Of a stretch of 64,000 nucleotides of DNA, positions 51,801-61,983 are shown piece by piece. The first letter of the stretch is position 1, and each line of letters begins with the position of its first letter. The notes below the pieces were generated by a model. The model searched no databases, was not told the origin of the DNA, and saw only the letters and a list, made by a program, of their open reading frames with translations. Source of the stretch: Methanoculleus chikugoensis (lineage in GTDB: Archaea > Halobacteriota > Methanomicrobia > Methanomicrobiales > Methanoculleaceae); contig NZ_FMID01000017.1 in assembly GCF_900095385.1 (NCBI RefSeq), positions 1 through 64,000 of the forward strand, read 5' to 3'. The position numbers and the translations under genes were made by a program.

Positions 51801-52576
51801 GCCCCGACCGGTCCCGTGATCAGGTTTCCGGCCCGGATCTCCTCCCGCATCCGGCGGAGGATGCCGTCGAGGCGGAGAGCCTCCCGGAGAGCCTCGTTCT
51901 CGCGATCCAGCGGCTCGATCACCCGCTCGACCCCCCCGTCCCGCATGACGATCCGCCGGGCGGAGAGGAGGGAGACCAGGGGATCGTGCGTGACGAAGAT
52001 GACCGCCTTCCCCCCGGCCCGGAGGACCTCGATCACCCGCTCCTTGAAGATTCCGGCGTTCTCCACCTCGTCGAGGAGGAGGACCGGTGCCGCAGCGATG
52101 AGGACCGCGTCCGCCACGAGAAGCGACCGGGTCTGCCCCCCGGAGAGCGCGGTCATCCGGGCACCGGCCCGGATCTCTTCACCCGTAAACTCGTTTGCGA
52201 GGGCGATCGTTCTCTCGACGATCCCGTCGTCGGCGATCTTGCGGGACCGGACGTGCATCGCAAGGAACTCTGCAACCGTAAGATCGGCGAGGCACCGGGT
52301 GTTCTGGGTGATCAGGGCGACGGGTTTATAGGCCGGGTCGCGGACGAACTCTTCGGGAGGGAATTCGCCGTTGACGAGGACCGTACGCCCCGTCGCGGTG
52401 TCGTTCCGGGCGAAGACCTCGATATCGTTGATGAGGGCGCTCTTTCCCGAACCGGTGGGGCCGACTATGGATATTGTGTCGCCCGGGCGGATGCTGATGG
52501 CCTCGAACCGCTCCGGCGCGCCACGCCGGTTCCGGCCGGGTAGGATCGTGATCTCCCGGGTGGGTGAGGTGTCCAT
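51797..52576 (-). CDS. ABC-type ATPase without a permease
   Basis: 259 residues: Walker A VGPTGSGKSALIND, signature ALSGGQTRSL, Walker B VLLLDEVENAG, and H-loop FVTHD. There is no membrane partner in the window. Together with the GTPase and the Fe-S protein it probably forms an energy-driven maturation system for the operon's enzymes; this is inference. First gene of the operon. Confidence 0.82.
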   Translation of the reverse strand: MDTSPTREITILPGRNRRGAPERFEAISIRPGDTISIVGPTGSGKSALINDIEVFARNDTATGRTVLVNGEFPPEEFVRDPAYKPVALITQNTRCLADLTVAEFLAMHVRSRKIADDGIVERTIALANEFTGEEIRAGARMTALSGGQTRSLLVADAVLIAAAPVLLLDEVENAGIFKERVIEVLRAGGKAVIFVTHDPLVSLLSARRIVMRDGGVERVIEPLDRENEALREALRLDGILRRMREEIRAGNLITGPVGA

Positions 52577-52663
52577 GAAGGAGGATTGTCATACGGGAAG
52601 ATAAGGGTTGTTCTCAACAGCAGAATTCTTAACCAAATCAGGAAAAACATTATCTTAATGATG

Positions 52664-52675
52664 CTACTATAGTAG
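52664..52675. promoter_or_regulatory. 12-bp palindrome before the HTH regulator
   Basis: CTACTATAGTAG lies 4 bp upstream of the regulator's ATG in the AT-rich gap shared with the divergent coenzyme M operon. It is a candidate operator for both promoters. Confidence 0.5.
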
Positions 52676-52679
52676 AACA

Positions 52680-53165
52680 ATGCTCTCGCGAAAGATCTTT
52701 GAAGTAGAGTTTGCCGACGCGCTCCAGGAGGAACTCGCCCGGCAGGATATGAGCATCCGCGACCTCGCGGAACGGGCCGGGATCCCGCCCGCAACCCTCT
52801 ACAAGCTCACGTCGGGCAGGGCGGACCCGCGCCTCTCGACCGTCCGGCGGATCGTCAACGTCCTCGAGCCCCGGGAGAAGAGTTTCATCGCGGTGATCGC
52901 GGCCCGGTTCCTGCTCGACGAGATCGACAACCGCAACCTCCCCATCGGCGGGAGGCAGTACCACATCCGGGGTTACGCGGCCGATTCCCTTGAAGAGTGC
53001 ATCATCGCCGCCGTCCGGGCGGACAAGGAAGGAGCGCTCGGGATCATCTGCGCCCCCATCCTCGCCCCGATTGTGGAGAAGATCGTCGACTGTCCGGTCG
53101 CGATCATCAAACCGCAGCAGCAGACGATTATTGAAGCGATCGAGACGATAGCAAAGAGGGTTTAG
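52680..53165 (+). CDS. HTH transcriptional regulator (COG1709-like)
   Basis: 161 residues. The Xre-type HTH covers about 20-60 (DLAERAGIPPATLYKLTSGR). The C-terminal domain (80-161) has AADSLEECIIAAVRADKEGA and LAPIVEKIVDCPVAIIKP, resembling the ligand domain of COG1709 regulators. It is divergent from the coenzyme M operon by 103 bp, so it is the probable regulator of that operon. Confidence 0.8.
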   Translation: MLSRKIFEVEFADALQEELARQDMSIRDLAERAGIPPATLYKLTSGRADPRLSTVRRIVNVLEPREKSFIAVIAARFLLDEIDNRNLPIGGRQYHIRGYAADSLEECIIAAVRADKEGALGIICAPILAPIVEKIVDCPVAIIKPQQQTIIEAIETIAKRV

Positions 53166-53179
53166 GGAACCGTCACAGC

Positions 53180-53992
53180 CTAACTTTCGAAGAAGTCGAT
53201 CACGTAGTAGTTCCCGCGGTACTCCGCGATCTTCCCCCGATAGCCCTTTACGATGCGCATCGTCTCGTTCTCGGAGAGCGGAACCTCCATAAAGCCGGTG
53301 CGGAGGGTCTCGTTCACCCTGGGGAGGCCGACGAGATCGGCATCGGTGAGCGGGACGATCTCGTGTCCGGCCTTCAAAAAGTCGGCTCTCGTCCAGTCTG
53401 CAGGGTACCCGGAATCCTTTAGATCCCCGTTGCTGATGTTGTAGAGTGTGAGGTAGCAGCCGCTCAGCCCTTTCACGTCGGCGGAGGAGAAGAGGTAGTG
53501 GAGGACGTTCCCGGGGGATTTGCCGTCGTACCGGCCGGTGCTCTCCACGTGGTACGCGACACCGCCAATCTCGAAATAGCCGCGAAGGACATCGCCGCTG
53601 ACGGTCAGATGCGCCCTGCCGTCCCCGGATAGGGTGCCGGTGAAGGAGCCGGTGTCGCGCGGCATCTCCTGCAGGTCCGCCGTGTAGGGCTGCCCGGCGA
53701 TATGCACCGCCAGCGGTTCGCCGGAAAGCAGGCTATCCCGGATGCCCTCTGTATCGTAGACCGCGAGCTCGTAGCGCAGGATCGAGGAGAGGATATCCAC
53801 GCCTTCGACCGGGGCGTCCCTCTTCTCCGTGAAGAAGTCGATATGGACCAGGGCCTGGTCCTCCGGGGCAATCGGCTCCTGCGGGGTTATGGTGACCTCC
53901 GTGACGGGCGCGAGAGCCGCAAAACCCGCCGCCAGCGCCGTGACTGCGGCGGTGAGGAGGAGCGCCGGGATCACCGAGCCTTTCCCTCTCAT
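53180..53992 (-). CDS. Secreted protein with M12B-propeptide-like domain, second copy
   Basis: 270 residues with N-terminal signal or anchor (8-30). Residues 70-175 match the same domain as the 31.1-kb protein: ILRYELAVYD, GSFTGTLSGDGRAHLTV, GDVLRGYFEIGG, VLHYLFSSAD. No HEXXH is present. It lies one base after the PGF-CTERM gene in the same operon. Confidence 0.62.
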   Translation of the reverse strand: MRGKGSVIPALLLTAAVTALAAGFAALAPVTEVTITPQEPIAPEDQALVHIDFFTEKRDAPVEGVDILSSILRYELAVYDTEGIRDSLLSGEPLAVHIAGQPYTADLQEMPRDTGSFTGTLSGDGRAHLTVSGDVLRGYFEIGGVAYHVESTGRYDGKSPGNVLHYLFSSADVKGLSGCYLTLYNISNGDLKDSGYPADWTRADFLKAGHEIVPLTDADLVGLPRVNETLRTGFMEVPLSENETMRIVKGYRGKIAEYRGNYYVIDFFES

Positions 53993-53993
53993 C

Positions 53994-55100
53994 TCACCGC
54001 CTCTTCCGGCCGATGAGGAGGAACGCCCCCGTGAGCGAGAGAACGGCGAGCGCGGAACCGAACCCCGGGACCGTCCGGCTCGACGGTTCCAGTTCCAGGT
54101 CGAGATCGTTCGTCAGGTTCTCAAAGATGAACTCCTCCCGGAGGGGCGAGTAACCCTCCTTCTCGACCGTGACGGTCTGCCGGTAGCCGAGGGCATCTTC
54201 TACCAGGTAGCAGCCGTCCTCTCCAGTCACGGCCGTCCCCGCAATGGATTCGCCATCCAGATCAAACACCGACTCGAACCGCACCAGTGCACCGGGGACC
54301 GGGTTGCCGCCGGTATCCGTCACCCGGCCCGAGACGGTGATCAACGGCGGCGGCGGGATGCCGCTATGGGCGGTCATGTTCACGGTCTTCGCGGCCCGGT
54401 TCCCGTGGTTGTCCGTTGCCACGACGGTGATCGTATTCTTCCCGAAAGAGACCGGTACCGAGCAGGCGAACTCCGCTGCGTTCCCGCACGGGACCTCCAC
54501 CGAGCCGCTCCGGACAACCACGCTGTGCACCCCTGCAGGGGCATGCACCTCCCCGACGACGGCGACATGGGCCGGGGCGACGTCGATCCAGGCCACGCCG
54601 CCCTCATGCAGGGAGGTGATGTTGATGGCGATCGGCTCCTCGTCGGGCTTCGGGCTCTCGTCGATGATGGTGAGGATGGGGGGTTCCCCGGCCGTGCCGA
54701 AGACGAAGGTCACGTTGTCGTAGTGATAGACCCGGGAGTCGTTCGGGAGCGGGTGCACCCGGATGCAGGGCTTCTCGACGCCTGCAGGGGTGGGGATTTT
54801 TGCAGAGAGTTCGTCATCGATGGAGAAGAGGTGGTTGCCGTCGCGATCAAAGATCAGCGTCGTCGCATTGGCCGTATGAACCATGACCGCGCCGAACGGT
54901 ATCCCGGCGGTCACGCTCCCATCCCATTCCGGCTGAAGGCTCAACTCCGCGGAGATGGTGATCGTCTCGATCGACTCGTTCACCTTCAGTTCCGGAATCA
55001 GGTGCTGATTGGGACCGAGATCTGCACCCGCCGCCGGGACGGCCGCGAGCAACAGCGCGAGGAGGAAGGAGAGTGTCCATGTTCTGGTTGTTCCGTTCAT
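53994..55100 (-). CDS. PGF-CTERM surface protein with carboxypeptidase-like regulatory domain
   Basis: 368 residues with signal peptide (1-26). A bacterial Ig-like region (about 165-255) has VRSGSVEVPCG and TITVVATDNHGN. It is followed by a carboxypeptidase regulatory-like domain (SGRVTDTGGNPVPGALVRFE, then GTAVTGEDGCYLV). The C-terminus TVPGFGSALAVLSLTGAFLL plus GRKRR is a PGF-CTERM signal. GAGGGA precedes ATG 55100. Confidence 0.8.
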   Translation of the reverse strand: MNGTTRTWTLSFLLALLLAAVPAAGADLGPNQHLIPELKVNESIETITISAELSLQPEWDGSVTAGIPFGAVMVHTANATTLIFDRDGNHLFSIDDELSAKIPTPAGVEKPCIRVHPLPNDSRVYHYDNVTFVFGTAGEPPILTIIDESPKPDEEPIAINITSLHEGGVAWIDVAPAHVAVVGEVHAPAGVHSVVVRSGSVEVPCGNAAEFACSVPVSFGKNTITVVATDNHGNRAAKTVNMTAHSGIPPPPLITVSGRVTDTGGNPVPGALVRFESVFDLDGESIAGTAVTGEDGCYLVEDALGYRQTVTVEKEGYSPLREEFIFENLTNDLDLELEPSSRTVPGFGSALAVLSLTGAFLLIGRKRR

Positions 55101-55117
55101 TCTCAATCCCTCACTGT

Positions 55118-55585
55118 TCAGTCCCGGTAAATCGTCCCGACCCGGTAATAACGGCCCTCGTACTCGAAGTACTTCTGCTTGCCGGTCTCGCTATCGAAGA
55201 TGTAGGTGTCGATCGTTCCCCGGTGGATCTTCTCCGGGTACTCCACGCTCCCCACCAGCCGGATGTCCCCGGGCATATACGGGTCCCCTTCGTCCTCATG
55301 CCCCTCACCCCGGAGGATCGCGTCCAGGACGGGCAGGTTCCGGAACATCTCCTCGTCGAGAGGGATGACAATACCTTCCCGGGCCCTCTCCTCCGTGACT
55401 TCGTAGAGCAGGAGTTCGTCGGGCGGGATGGTCGCGGCGATGTAGGTGGCGACAGCGACGTAGCAGCCGAACAGGAGGAGCCCGGCGACCGCGACCGCGA
55501 TGAGGTATCGCTTCAGCCGGGTGCTCTTCTCATGACCTGACGGAGTCATCGACTTCCCCGCAAGAACACCGACATCTTCGTCCAT
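55118..55585 (-). CDS. Anchored surface protein, IPLDxxMF family member 1
   Basis: 155 residues with an anchor helix (YLIAVAVAGLLLFGCYVAVA). The outer part has VIPLDEEMFRNLPVLDAILR and ends KYFEYEGRYYRVGTIYRD. The same layout occurs in the genes at 56.8 and 57.3 kb. GGAGGGGG precedes ATG 55585. First gene of an operon with the PGF-CTERM and M12B-propeptide-like genes. Confidence 0.72.
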   Translation of the reverse strand: MDEDVGVLAGKSMTPSGHEKSTRLKRYLIAVAVAGLLLFGCYVAVATYIAATIPPDELLLYEVTEERAREGIVIPLDEEMFRNLPVLDAILRGEGHEDEGDPYMPGDIRLVGSVEYPEKIHRGTIDTYIFDSETGKQKYFEYEGRYYRVGTIYRD

Positions 55586-55668
55586 TCCCCCTCCGCCGGG
55601 GTGCCGGCCAGGTTTTGGTGCGGGTCGCACGACCGGATCCGCACCCCGGGATATCGATATCCATGCGG

Positions 55669-55723
55669 GAGAGGTCGACGTTCTCCTATAAACGATTTCT
55701 GTGACAAACGTCTACACGTCGGG
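55669..55723 (-). promoter_or_regulatory. Shared 55-bp promoter element, copy 8
   Basis: Plus-strand blocks: GAGAGGTCGACGTTC, CTATAAACGATTTCTGTG, ACGTCTACACGTCGG. The flanking CCGATCGATTTTAGA resembles the flank of copy 2. Confidence 0.82.
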
Positions 55724-55791
55724 CCTTCCCGATCGATTTTAGACCCGAACAAAGCCGCCGCGAGCCGGGAAGCCAGGGGCGCGCCCGTCCT

Positions 55792-56778
55792 TCAGAGGGC
55801 GAGCACCACGTCGCCGTCGTGGATGATATAGGTCACATTATCGACCGTACGGGAGAGATACCCGGGCGGAACCTCGACGGTGGTCCTCTCGATGCACATG
55901 CAGTCGATGTTGACGAGGTAGTCGATCGTCATCTCCCCGTACCTGACGCGGACCGCAGGGTAGCATCCCGGGCCTCCCGGTTCGGACGCGGCGGACGGCG
56001 GGCAGACGACAACGACGCCCGCGATCTCGCCTCCGTCGGAGAGGAGCCGGCCGGCGGCGGGGTCCTCCCGGACGAGGTCGAAGAGCCCGCCGACGGTCTC
56101 GATGAACTCCCCGGTCTTCGAGTAATCTTCGCAGGGTTCACGGGTGGGACCGGTTCCGGTGTCCCCGGACGGGTGGGCCGCCCGGTACCGCGCCACGATC
56201 CCGTCGAGGTCGGAGAGGTCTTCTGCCCGCCCGGAAGAGCAGCCGTACGACTCGTTCAGGTACAGGAGCGACGTCCCGTTGTAGGTCATAATCGGGGCGT
56301 CCCCCAGGTAGACGGTATCGGTCCCGGTCGAGAGGTCGCGGGTCTTGTAATATGTCCGGGAGGGTGTATTCGGCACGAGTGCAGAGCCGCCGAGCACCGT
56401 CCCGGCCGTCTCGTCGACGGTGACCGCAAACCGGATCTCCCCGTAGCGGATGATGAGGCTCGGGTTCCGGTTGCAGTATGGGTCGTTTCGCGGGCACGAG
56501 TGGAAGAGCACGGCAACCGATTCGGGTTTACCGCCGTGCCGGACGAGAACCCGTGCCCGTTCGTCGCCGAGCGCAATCCCGGCGATGTATGAGCCGTTTG
56601 TCCTGATCAACTCCGGGGTGGCTACAGGGATCTCCGATACGTTGATCTCAGGATACTGTTGCGCCGGTGTCTCCTGCGTGCCGCCGGGAGGGGCTGGATC
56701 GGCCGTTTCGTCGGTGCAGCAACCCGCGATACAGACCGAGACAATCAGCAGAAAAACGGCGGATGCGATCTTCATCAT
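55792..56778 (-). CDS. Lipoprotein, hypothetical
   Basis: 328 residues with lipobox LLIVSVCIAGCC near residue 17 and a proline-rich linker. The outer domain has scattered cysteines (HSCPRNDPYCN, DCMCIE), sequons (NGTS, NVTY) and ends in a strand-rich tail. No family recognised. GGAG precedes ATG 56778. Third gene behind promoter element copy 9. Confidence 0.75.
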   Translation of the reverse strand: MMKIASAVFLLIVSVCIAGCCTDETADPAPPGGTQETPAQQYPEINVSEIPVATPELIRTNGSYIAGIALGDERARVLVRHGGKPESVAVLFHSCPRNDPYCNRNPSLIIRYGEIRFAVTVDETAGTVLGGSALVPNTPSRTYYKTRDLSTGTDTVYLGDAPIMTYNGTSLLYLNESYGCSSGRAEDLSDLDGIVARYRAAHPSGDTGTGPTREPCEDYSKTGEFIETVGGLFDLVREDPAAGRLLSDGGEIAGVVVVCPPSAASEPGGPGCYPAVRVRYGEMTIDYLVNIDCMCIERTTVEVPPGYLSRTVDNVTYIIHDGDVVLAL

Positions 56779-56834
56779 CTTTCGGTCTCCCCGACCGCCG
56801 ACACGTAACCCGATCACCGCAGGATCCCCTCGTG

Positions 56835-57275
56835 TCACGGCCACGTCGTCACCACCAGATAGTACGCCCCCTCGTACTCCAGGTGCGGGTAGACCCACGT
56901 CTCCCGGTCGGGGCCGTAAGTGTCCTGGAGCGCTTTGCTCTCCGCGTACGAGACGTTGGTTCCCCCGATGAAGCGCCGGTCGCCGGCGCCCCACTCCCAC
57001 GCCGACGGGTTGCGTTCTTCTCCCCGGATGACCGCGTCGAGCGCCGGGTGGTCGGCAAAGTCCTTCTCGGTCAGGGGGACGACCACGTTCTCTCCCGGCT
57101 CCGTCCTCTCCATGACGTAGAGCATCGGCTGCCCGCCCGAACCTTCCATTGCATAGATGAGGAGGGCATCGGCGAGCATGAAGCCGAGCGCGACCGCGGC
57201 GATCCCGGCAAGGGCGCACGCGACGACGAGCCCCGCCGTTCTGAGCCGGTTGCCGGGTTTCTTACCTTCTTCCAT
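56835..57275 (-). CDS. Anchored surface protein, family member 2
   Basis: 146 residues: anchor AGLVVACALAGIAAVALGF, then VVVPLTEKDFADHPALDAVI, and a C-terminal YPHLEYEGAYYLVVTTWP. Clearly related to the genes at 55.1 and 57.3 kb. GAGGTG precedes ATG 57275, 25 bp after the preceding stop. Confidence 0.72.
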   Translation of the reverse strand: MEEGKKPGNRLRTAGLVVACALAGIAAVALGFMLADALLIYAMEGSGGQPMLYVMERTEPGENVVVPLTEKDFADHPALDAVIRGEERNPSAWEWGAGDRRFIGGTNVSYAESKALQDTYGPDRETWVYPHLEYEGAYYLVVTTWP

Positions 57276-57300
57276 TCTGCACCTCTTCAAGCATCCGGCC

Positions 57301-57696
57301 CTAATGGAGCAGAACGCGGGTGGAGTAGGATACTCCGTCGTATTCGAGGTACGGCGCATTCGCTGTATGCACACCGAAGGACTCGGTGAGGGCGAGGCAC
57401 TCGACCCCCGTCATCGGGACCGACGCGGATACGCCCGGGTCGCTGCCGGCCGCCCGGATCGCGGTGGCAAGCACCGGGTGCTGCTGCAGATCCCGGTCGG
57501 TCAGGTGGACGACGGATGTGTTCTGTAGATCCTCTACCCCGACTACCTCCACGGTCAACTCCTGCGGAAGACCGTCGATTCCCGTGACCAGGGTAACGAG
57601 GGTCGTAAATCCGAACACGACCGCCGCGACGAGGACGACGACGCCGATGAAGGCGATGATTCCTATGATGATCAGGCGCTTTATGTCAGGTTCCAT
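57301..57696 (-). CDS. Anchored surface protein, family member 3
   Basis: 131 residues: anchor LIIIGIIAFIGVVVLVAAVV, then VVHLTDRDLQQHPVLATAIR, and the C-terminal PYLEYDGVSYSTRVLLH. ATG 57696 has GGGGAAG upstream; an in-frame ATG at 57741 would add MCGICPVCAETGEDC, a cysteine-rich head that could be real. First gene behind promoter element copy 9. Confidence 0.7.
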   Translation of the reverse strand: MEPDIKRLIIIGIIAFIGVVVLVAAVVFGFTTLVTLVTGIDGLPQELTVEVVGVEDLQNTSVVHLTDRDLQQHPVLATAIRAAGSDPGVSASVPMTGVECLALTESFGVHTANAPYLEYDGVSYSTRVLLH

Positions 57697-57769
57697 GCAA
57701 TCTTCCCCGGTTTCGGCGCAGACCGGACAGATCCCGCACATCGGGGCACCGATTCCGGCAACTATCGGT

Positions 57770-57824
57770 GAGAGCTCGACGTCCCTCTATAAACGATTTC
57801 TGTCACGATCCTCTACTCCCCGGG
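57770..57824 (-). promoter_or_regulatory. Shared 55-bp promoter element, copy 9
   Basis: Plus-strand blocks: GAGAGCTCGACGTCC, CTATAAACGATTTCTGTCA, CGATCCTCTACTCCCCGG. Confidence 0.8.
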
Positions 57825-57883
57825 TACTTCGAGCCAATTTGCTTGCTGGGCAAGGCGCGGGGGATAAAATGGAGGTAGGAGAG

Positions 57884-57890
57884 AAAAAAA
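57884..57890 (-). terminator. T-tract terminator after lon
   Basis: On the minus strand CACCC is followed by seven T residues just downstream of the lon stop, as after the M50 gene at 18.2 kb. Confidence 0.5.
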
Positions 57891-57896
57891 GGGTGT

Positions 57897-60272
<2,376 letters not shown>

Positions 60273-60288
60273 GATGTCTCCGGGTTGT

Positions 60289-60309
60289 TTAGTTCGCATT
60301 TACCTAACT
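60289..60309. promoter_or_regulatory. MarR-type operator upstream of lon
   Basis: TTAGTT-CGCATTT-ACCTAACT; it matches the site at 60761-60781 at 16 of 21 positions, including both arms (TTAGTT and ACCTAACT). It lies 17 bp upstream of the lon ATG. Confidence 0.68.
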
Positions 60310-60321
60310 GTTTTGCCGGCC

Positions 60322-60328
60322 AAAAAAA
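60322..60328 (-). terminator. T-tract terminator after the MarR gene
   Basis: Seven T residues on the minus strand begin directly after the MarR stop and before the lon operator, so lon is probably transcribed from its own promoter. Confidence 0.45.
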
Positions 60329-60748
60329 TCATCCGACCTTCTTCAAGATCTCCACCAGGAGATCCACTTCGTTCTCATCGAGCGTCCGCACCACCCTCTC
60401 GATCATCCGGTGGAGCGCGTTCCGCTCGGCGTTTGCCAGCATCCGGCCCTTCTCGGTCAGCCGGATGTAGGTGACCCTCCCGTCGTCGGGGGACTTCTGG
60501 CGGTAGGCACACTCCATCCGGACGAACCGATCGACCATCTCCGTGACGGTGGGTTTCGAGTTCCTGGTGATCTCGGCGAGTCTGCTGAACGTCACTTCGC
60601 CGTGCTCGTCGATCGTCTTCAGGTAGGCGACCTGCTTCACCGTCAAACGGCTGAGCCCGCATTCGGAGAAGATCTCGGAGGAACATTCGTTCTTGATGGC
60701 GATCAGGCGATCAAACACTTCGAACAGGTGCTCATGTCTCGCCGCCAT
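60329..60748 (-). CDS. MarR-family regulator
   Basis: 139 residues with the winged-helix core VTFSRLAEITRNSKPTVTEM and the wing SPDDGRVTYIRLTEKGR. MarR dimers bind palindromes and often release them on binding small ligands or on oxidation. A near-identical site lies directly before this gene and before lon, so it probably represses both. Confidence 0.88.
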   Translation of the reverse strand: MAARHEHLFEVFDRLIAIKNECSSEIFSECGLSRLTVKQVAYLKTIDEHGEVTFSRLAEITRNSKPTVTEMVDRFVRMECAYRQKSPDDGRVTYIRLTEKGRMLANAERNALHRMIERVVRTLDENEVDLLVEILKKVG

Positions 60749-60760
60749 GGTTGATACCCA

Positions 60761-60781
60761 TTAGTTTGGGTTGACCTAACT
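60761..60781. promoter_or_regulatory. MarR-type operator upstream of the MarR gene
   Basis: TTAGTT-TGGGTTG-ACCTAACT, semi-palindromic, directly downstream of the TATA box CTTTATAG (minus strand). Binding here would block transcription. Confidence 0.68.
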
Positions 60782-60834
60782 ATAAAGATTGTGATGGCGG
60801 CCGGCACCGGGAGAGCATACGGGCTCTTGAGGGT

Positions 60835-61983
60835 TCAGGTCTTCGTAGACCCACCAAGCACCGCAAACCCCCCATCCGGGGTCTGCACGATATTCGTGAC
60901 GATTTCCGTCTCCGCCTCCGTGCCGGCTCCAACCCGGACAATCTCACCGCGATCGTCACATTTCATCACGTGAATCGGCGACCCGAGATGATTCCCCATG
61001 GTGTAACCGTCGCCCTCGGAACTCTCGAGGGCGGCACAGGCGTAACCGCCGCCGGAGGCCCGGGTAACCGGGCAGGGCATATAGAACTCCGTTACGCTCA
61101 TGTCCGAACCGTCCCGGGCGAGGGTCAGGTCGACCGTGACCGATCCTCCGGCACCCTCTCCTTTCAGGGCCCGGCCGACCTTATAGAGCAGTTCCACGCT
61201 GCCGTCTGGCTTCTCTTGCACCGAATATACACGGTGAAGCATGACCCCGATAAACTCAGGCCCTTCCTCGAAGGTGCGGGTCCAGGTGACGTTGCCTTCC
61301 CCATCGAGCCGCATCACCCAGAACGGATGGCTGTCCGTCGTCCCTGCAACGATGCACCCCCCGTCCGATGCCGAAGCGACCCCCAGAGCCCGCCCCCGGC
61401 CGAGATCCGGGTAGGTCCGTTCCCGGAGGAGCGAACAACCCGTATCGTTCGCGACCGCCACCCAGACATCCCCACCGTGCTTGCTCCCTGCAGCCACGAT
61501 GCCTCCGTCCGGCAGACCGGAGACTCCAAGCACGGACCCCGAAACCTGGCTGCTCCAGACCGGTGTCCCGTCGCCGGCCACCCGGAATAGAGAGCCGTCA
61601 CCCGTCCCGGCGGTGAAACTGCCGTCAGGGTGGGAGACGACTGCCTCAACGCCATACCGTGTCGGGAACGACCGGTTCCACTCGATCCGGCCGTTCTCCG
61701 CGATCTTGAGCAGCAGGGCGTGCTCTTCGCTTCCCGGAGATTGTTTGACCGACCCTCCAACAAGCAGGCCGCCGTCCGAAACCGGCAACAGGACGGTGCC
61801 GTATTCGTCGCCCCCTCCATCAAAAGTGGTATGCCAGATCTCGGTGCCGGCGGCGTCGGTTCGGGTGACGGAGAGAGCATGACGGTCGGCGACGAAGTCG
61901 CTTGAGAGGCAGCCCGGTGCAAAAACAAGGGCGATGAGGGATAAAAGAGCGAAGGAGATCGCCCGGTTATGAATCTCGTCCAT
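60835..61983 (-). CDS. Beta-propeller lipoprotein C
   Basis: 382 residues with lipobox LVFAPGCLSSD near residue 24. Blade repeats such as DAAGTEIWHTTF, DGGLLVGGSVK and LDGEGNVTWTRTF match lipoproteins A and B. Its ATG overlaps the stop of the preceding anchored protein gene by one base (TGATG). Confidence 0.78.
   Translation of the reverse strand: MDEIHNRAISFALLSLIALVFAPGCLSSDFVADRHALSVTRTDAAGTEIWHTTFDGGGDEYGTVLLPVSDGGLLVGGSVKQSPGSEEHALLLKIAENGRIEWNRSFPTRYGVEAVVSHPDGSFTAGTGDGSLFRVAGDGTPVWSSQVSGSVLGVSGLPDGGIVAAGSKHGGDVWVAVANDTGCSLLRERTYPDLGRGRALGVASASDGGCIVAGTTDSHPFWVMRLDGEGNVTWTRTFEEGPEFIGVMLHRVYSVQEKPDGSVELLYKVGRALKGEGAGGSVTVDLTLARDGSDMSVTEFYMPCPVTRASGGGYACAALESSEGDGYTMGNHLGSPIHVMKCDDRGEIVRVGAGTEAETEIVTNIVQTPDGGFAVLGGSTKT

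Noticed and set aside
55669-55831. Short plus-strand frames over the promoter elements that share peptides such as YKRFLSRSST or INDFC
   Set aside because: The similar peptides arise only because the 55-bp element is repeated; frames are in different phases and lack starts.
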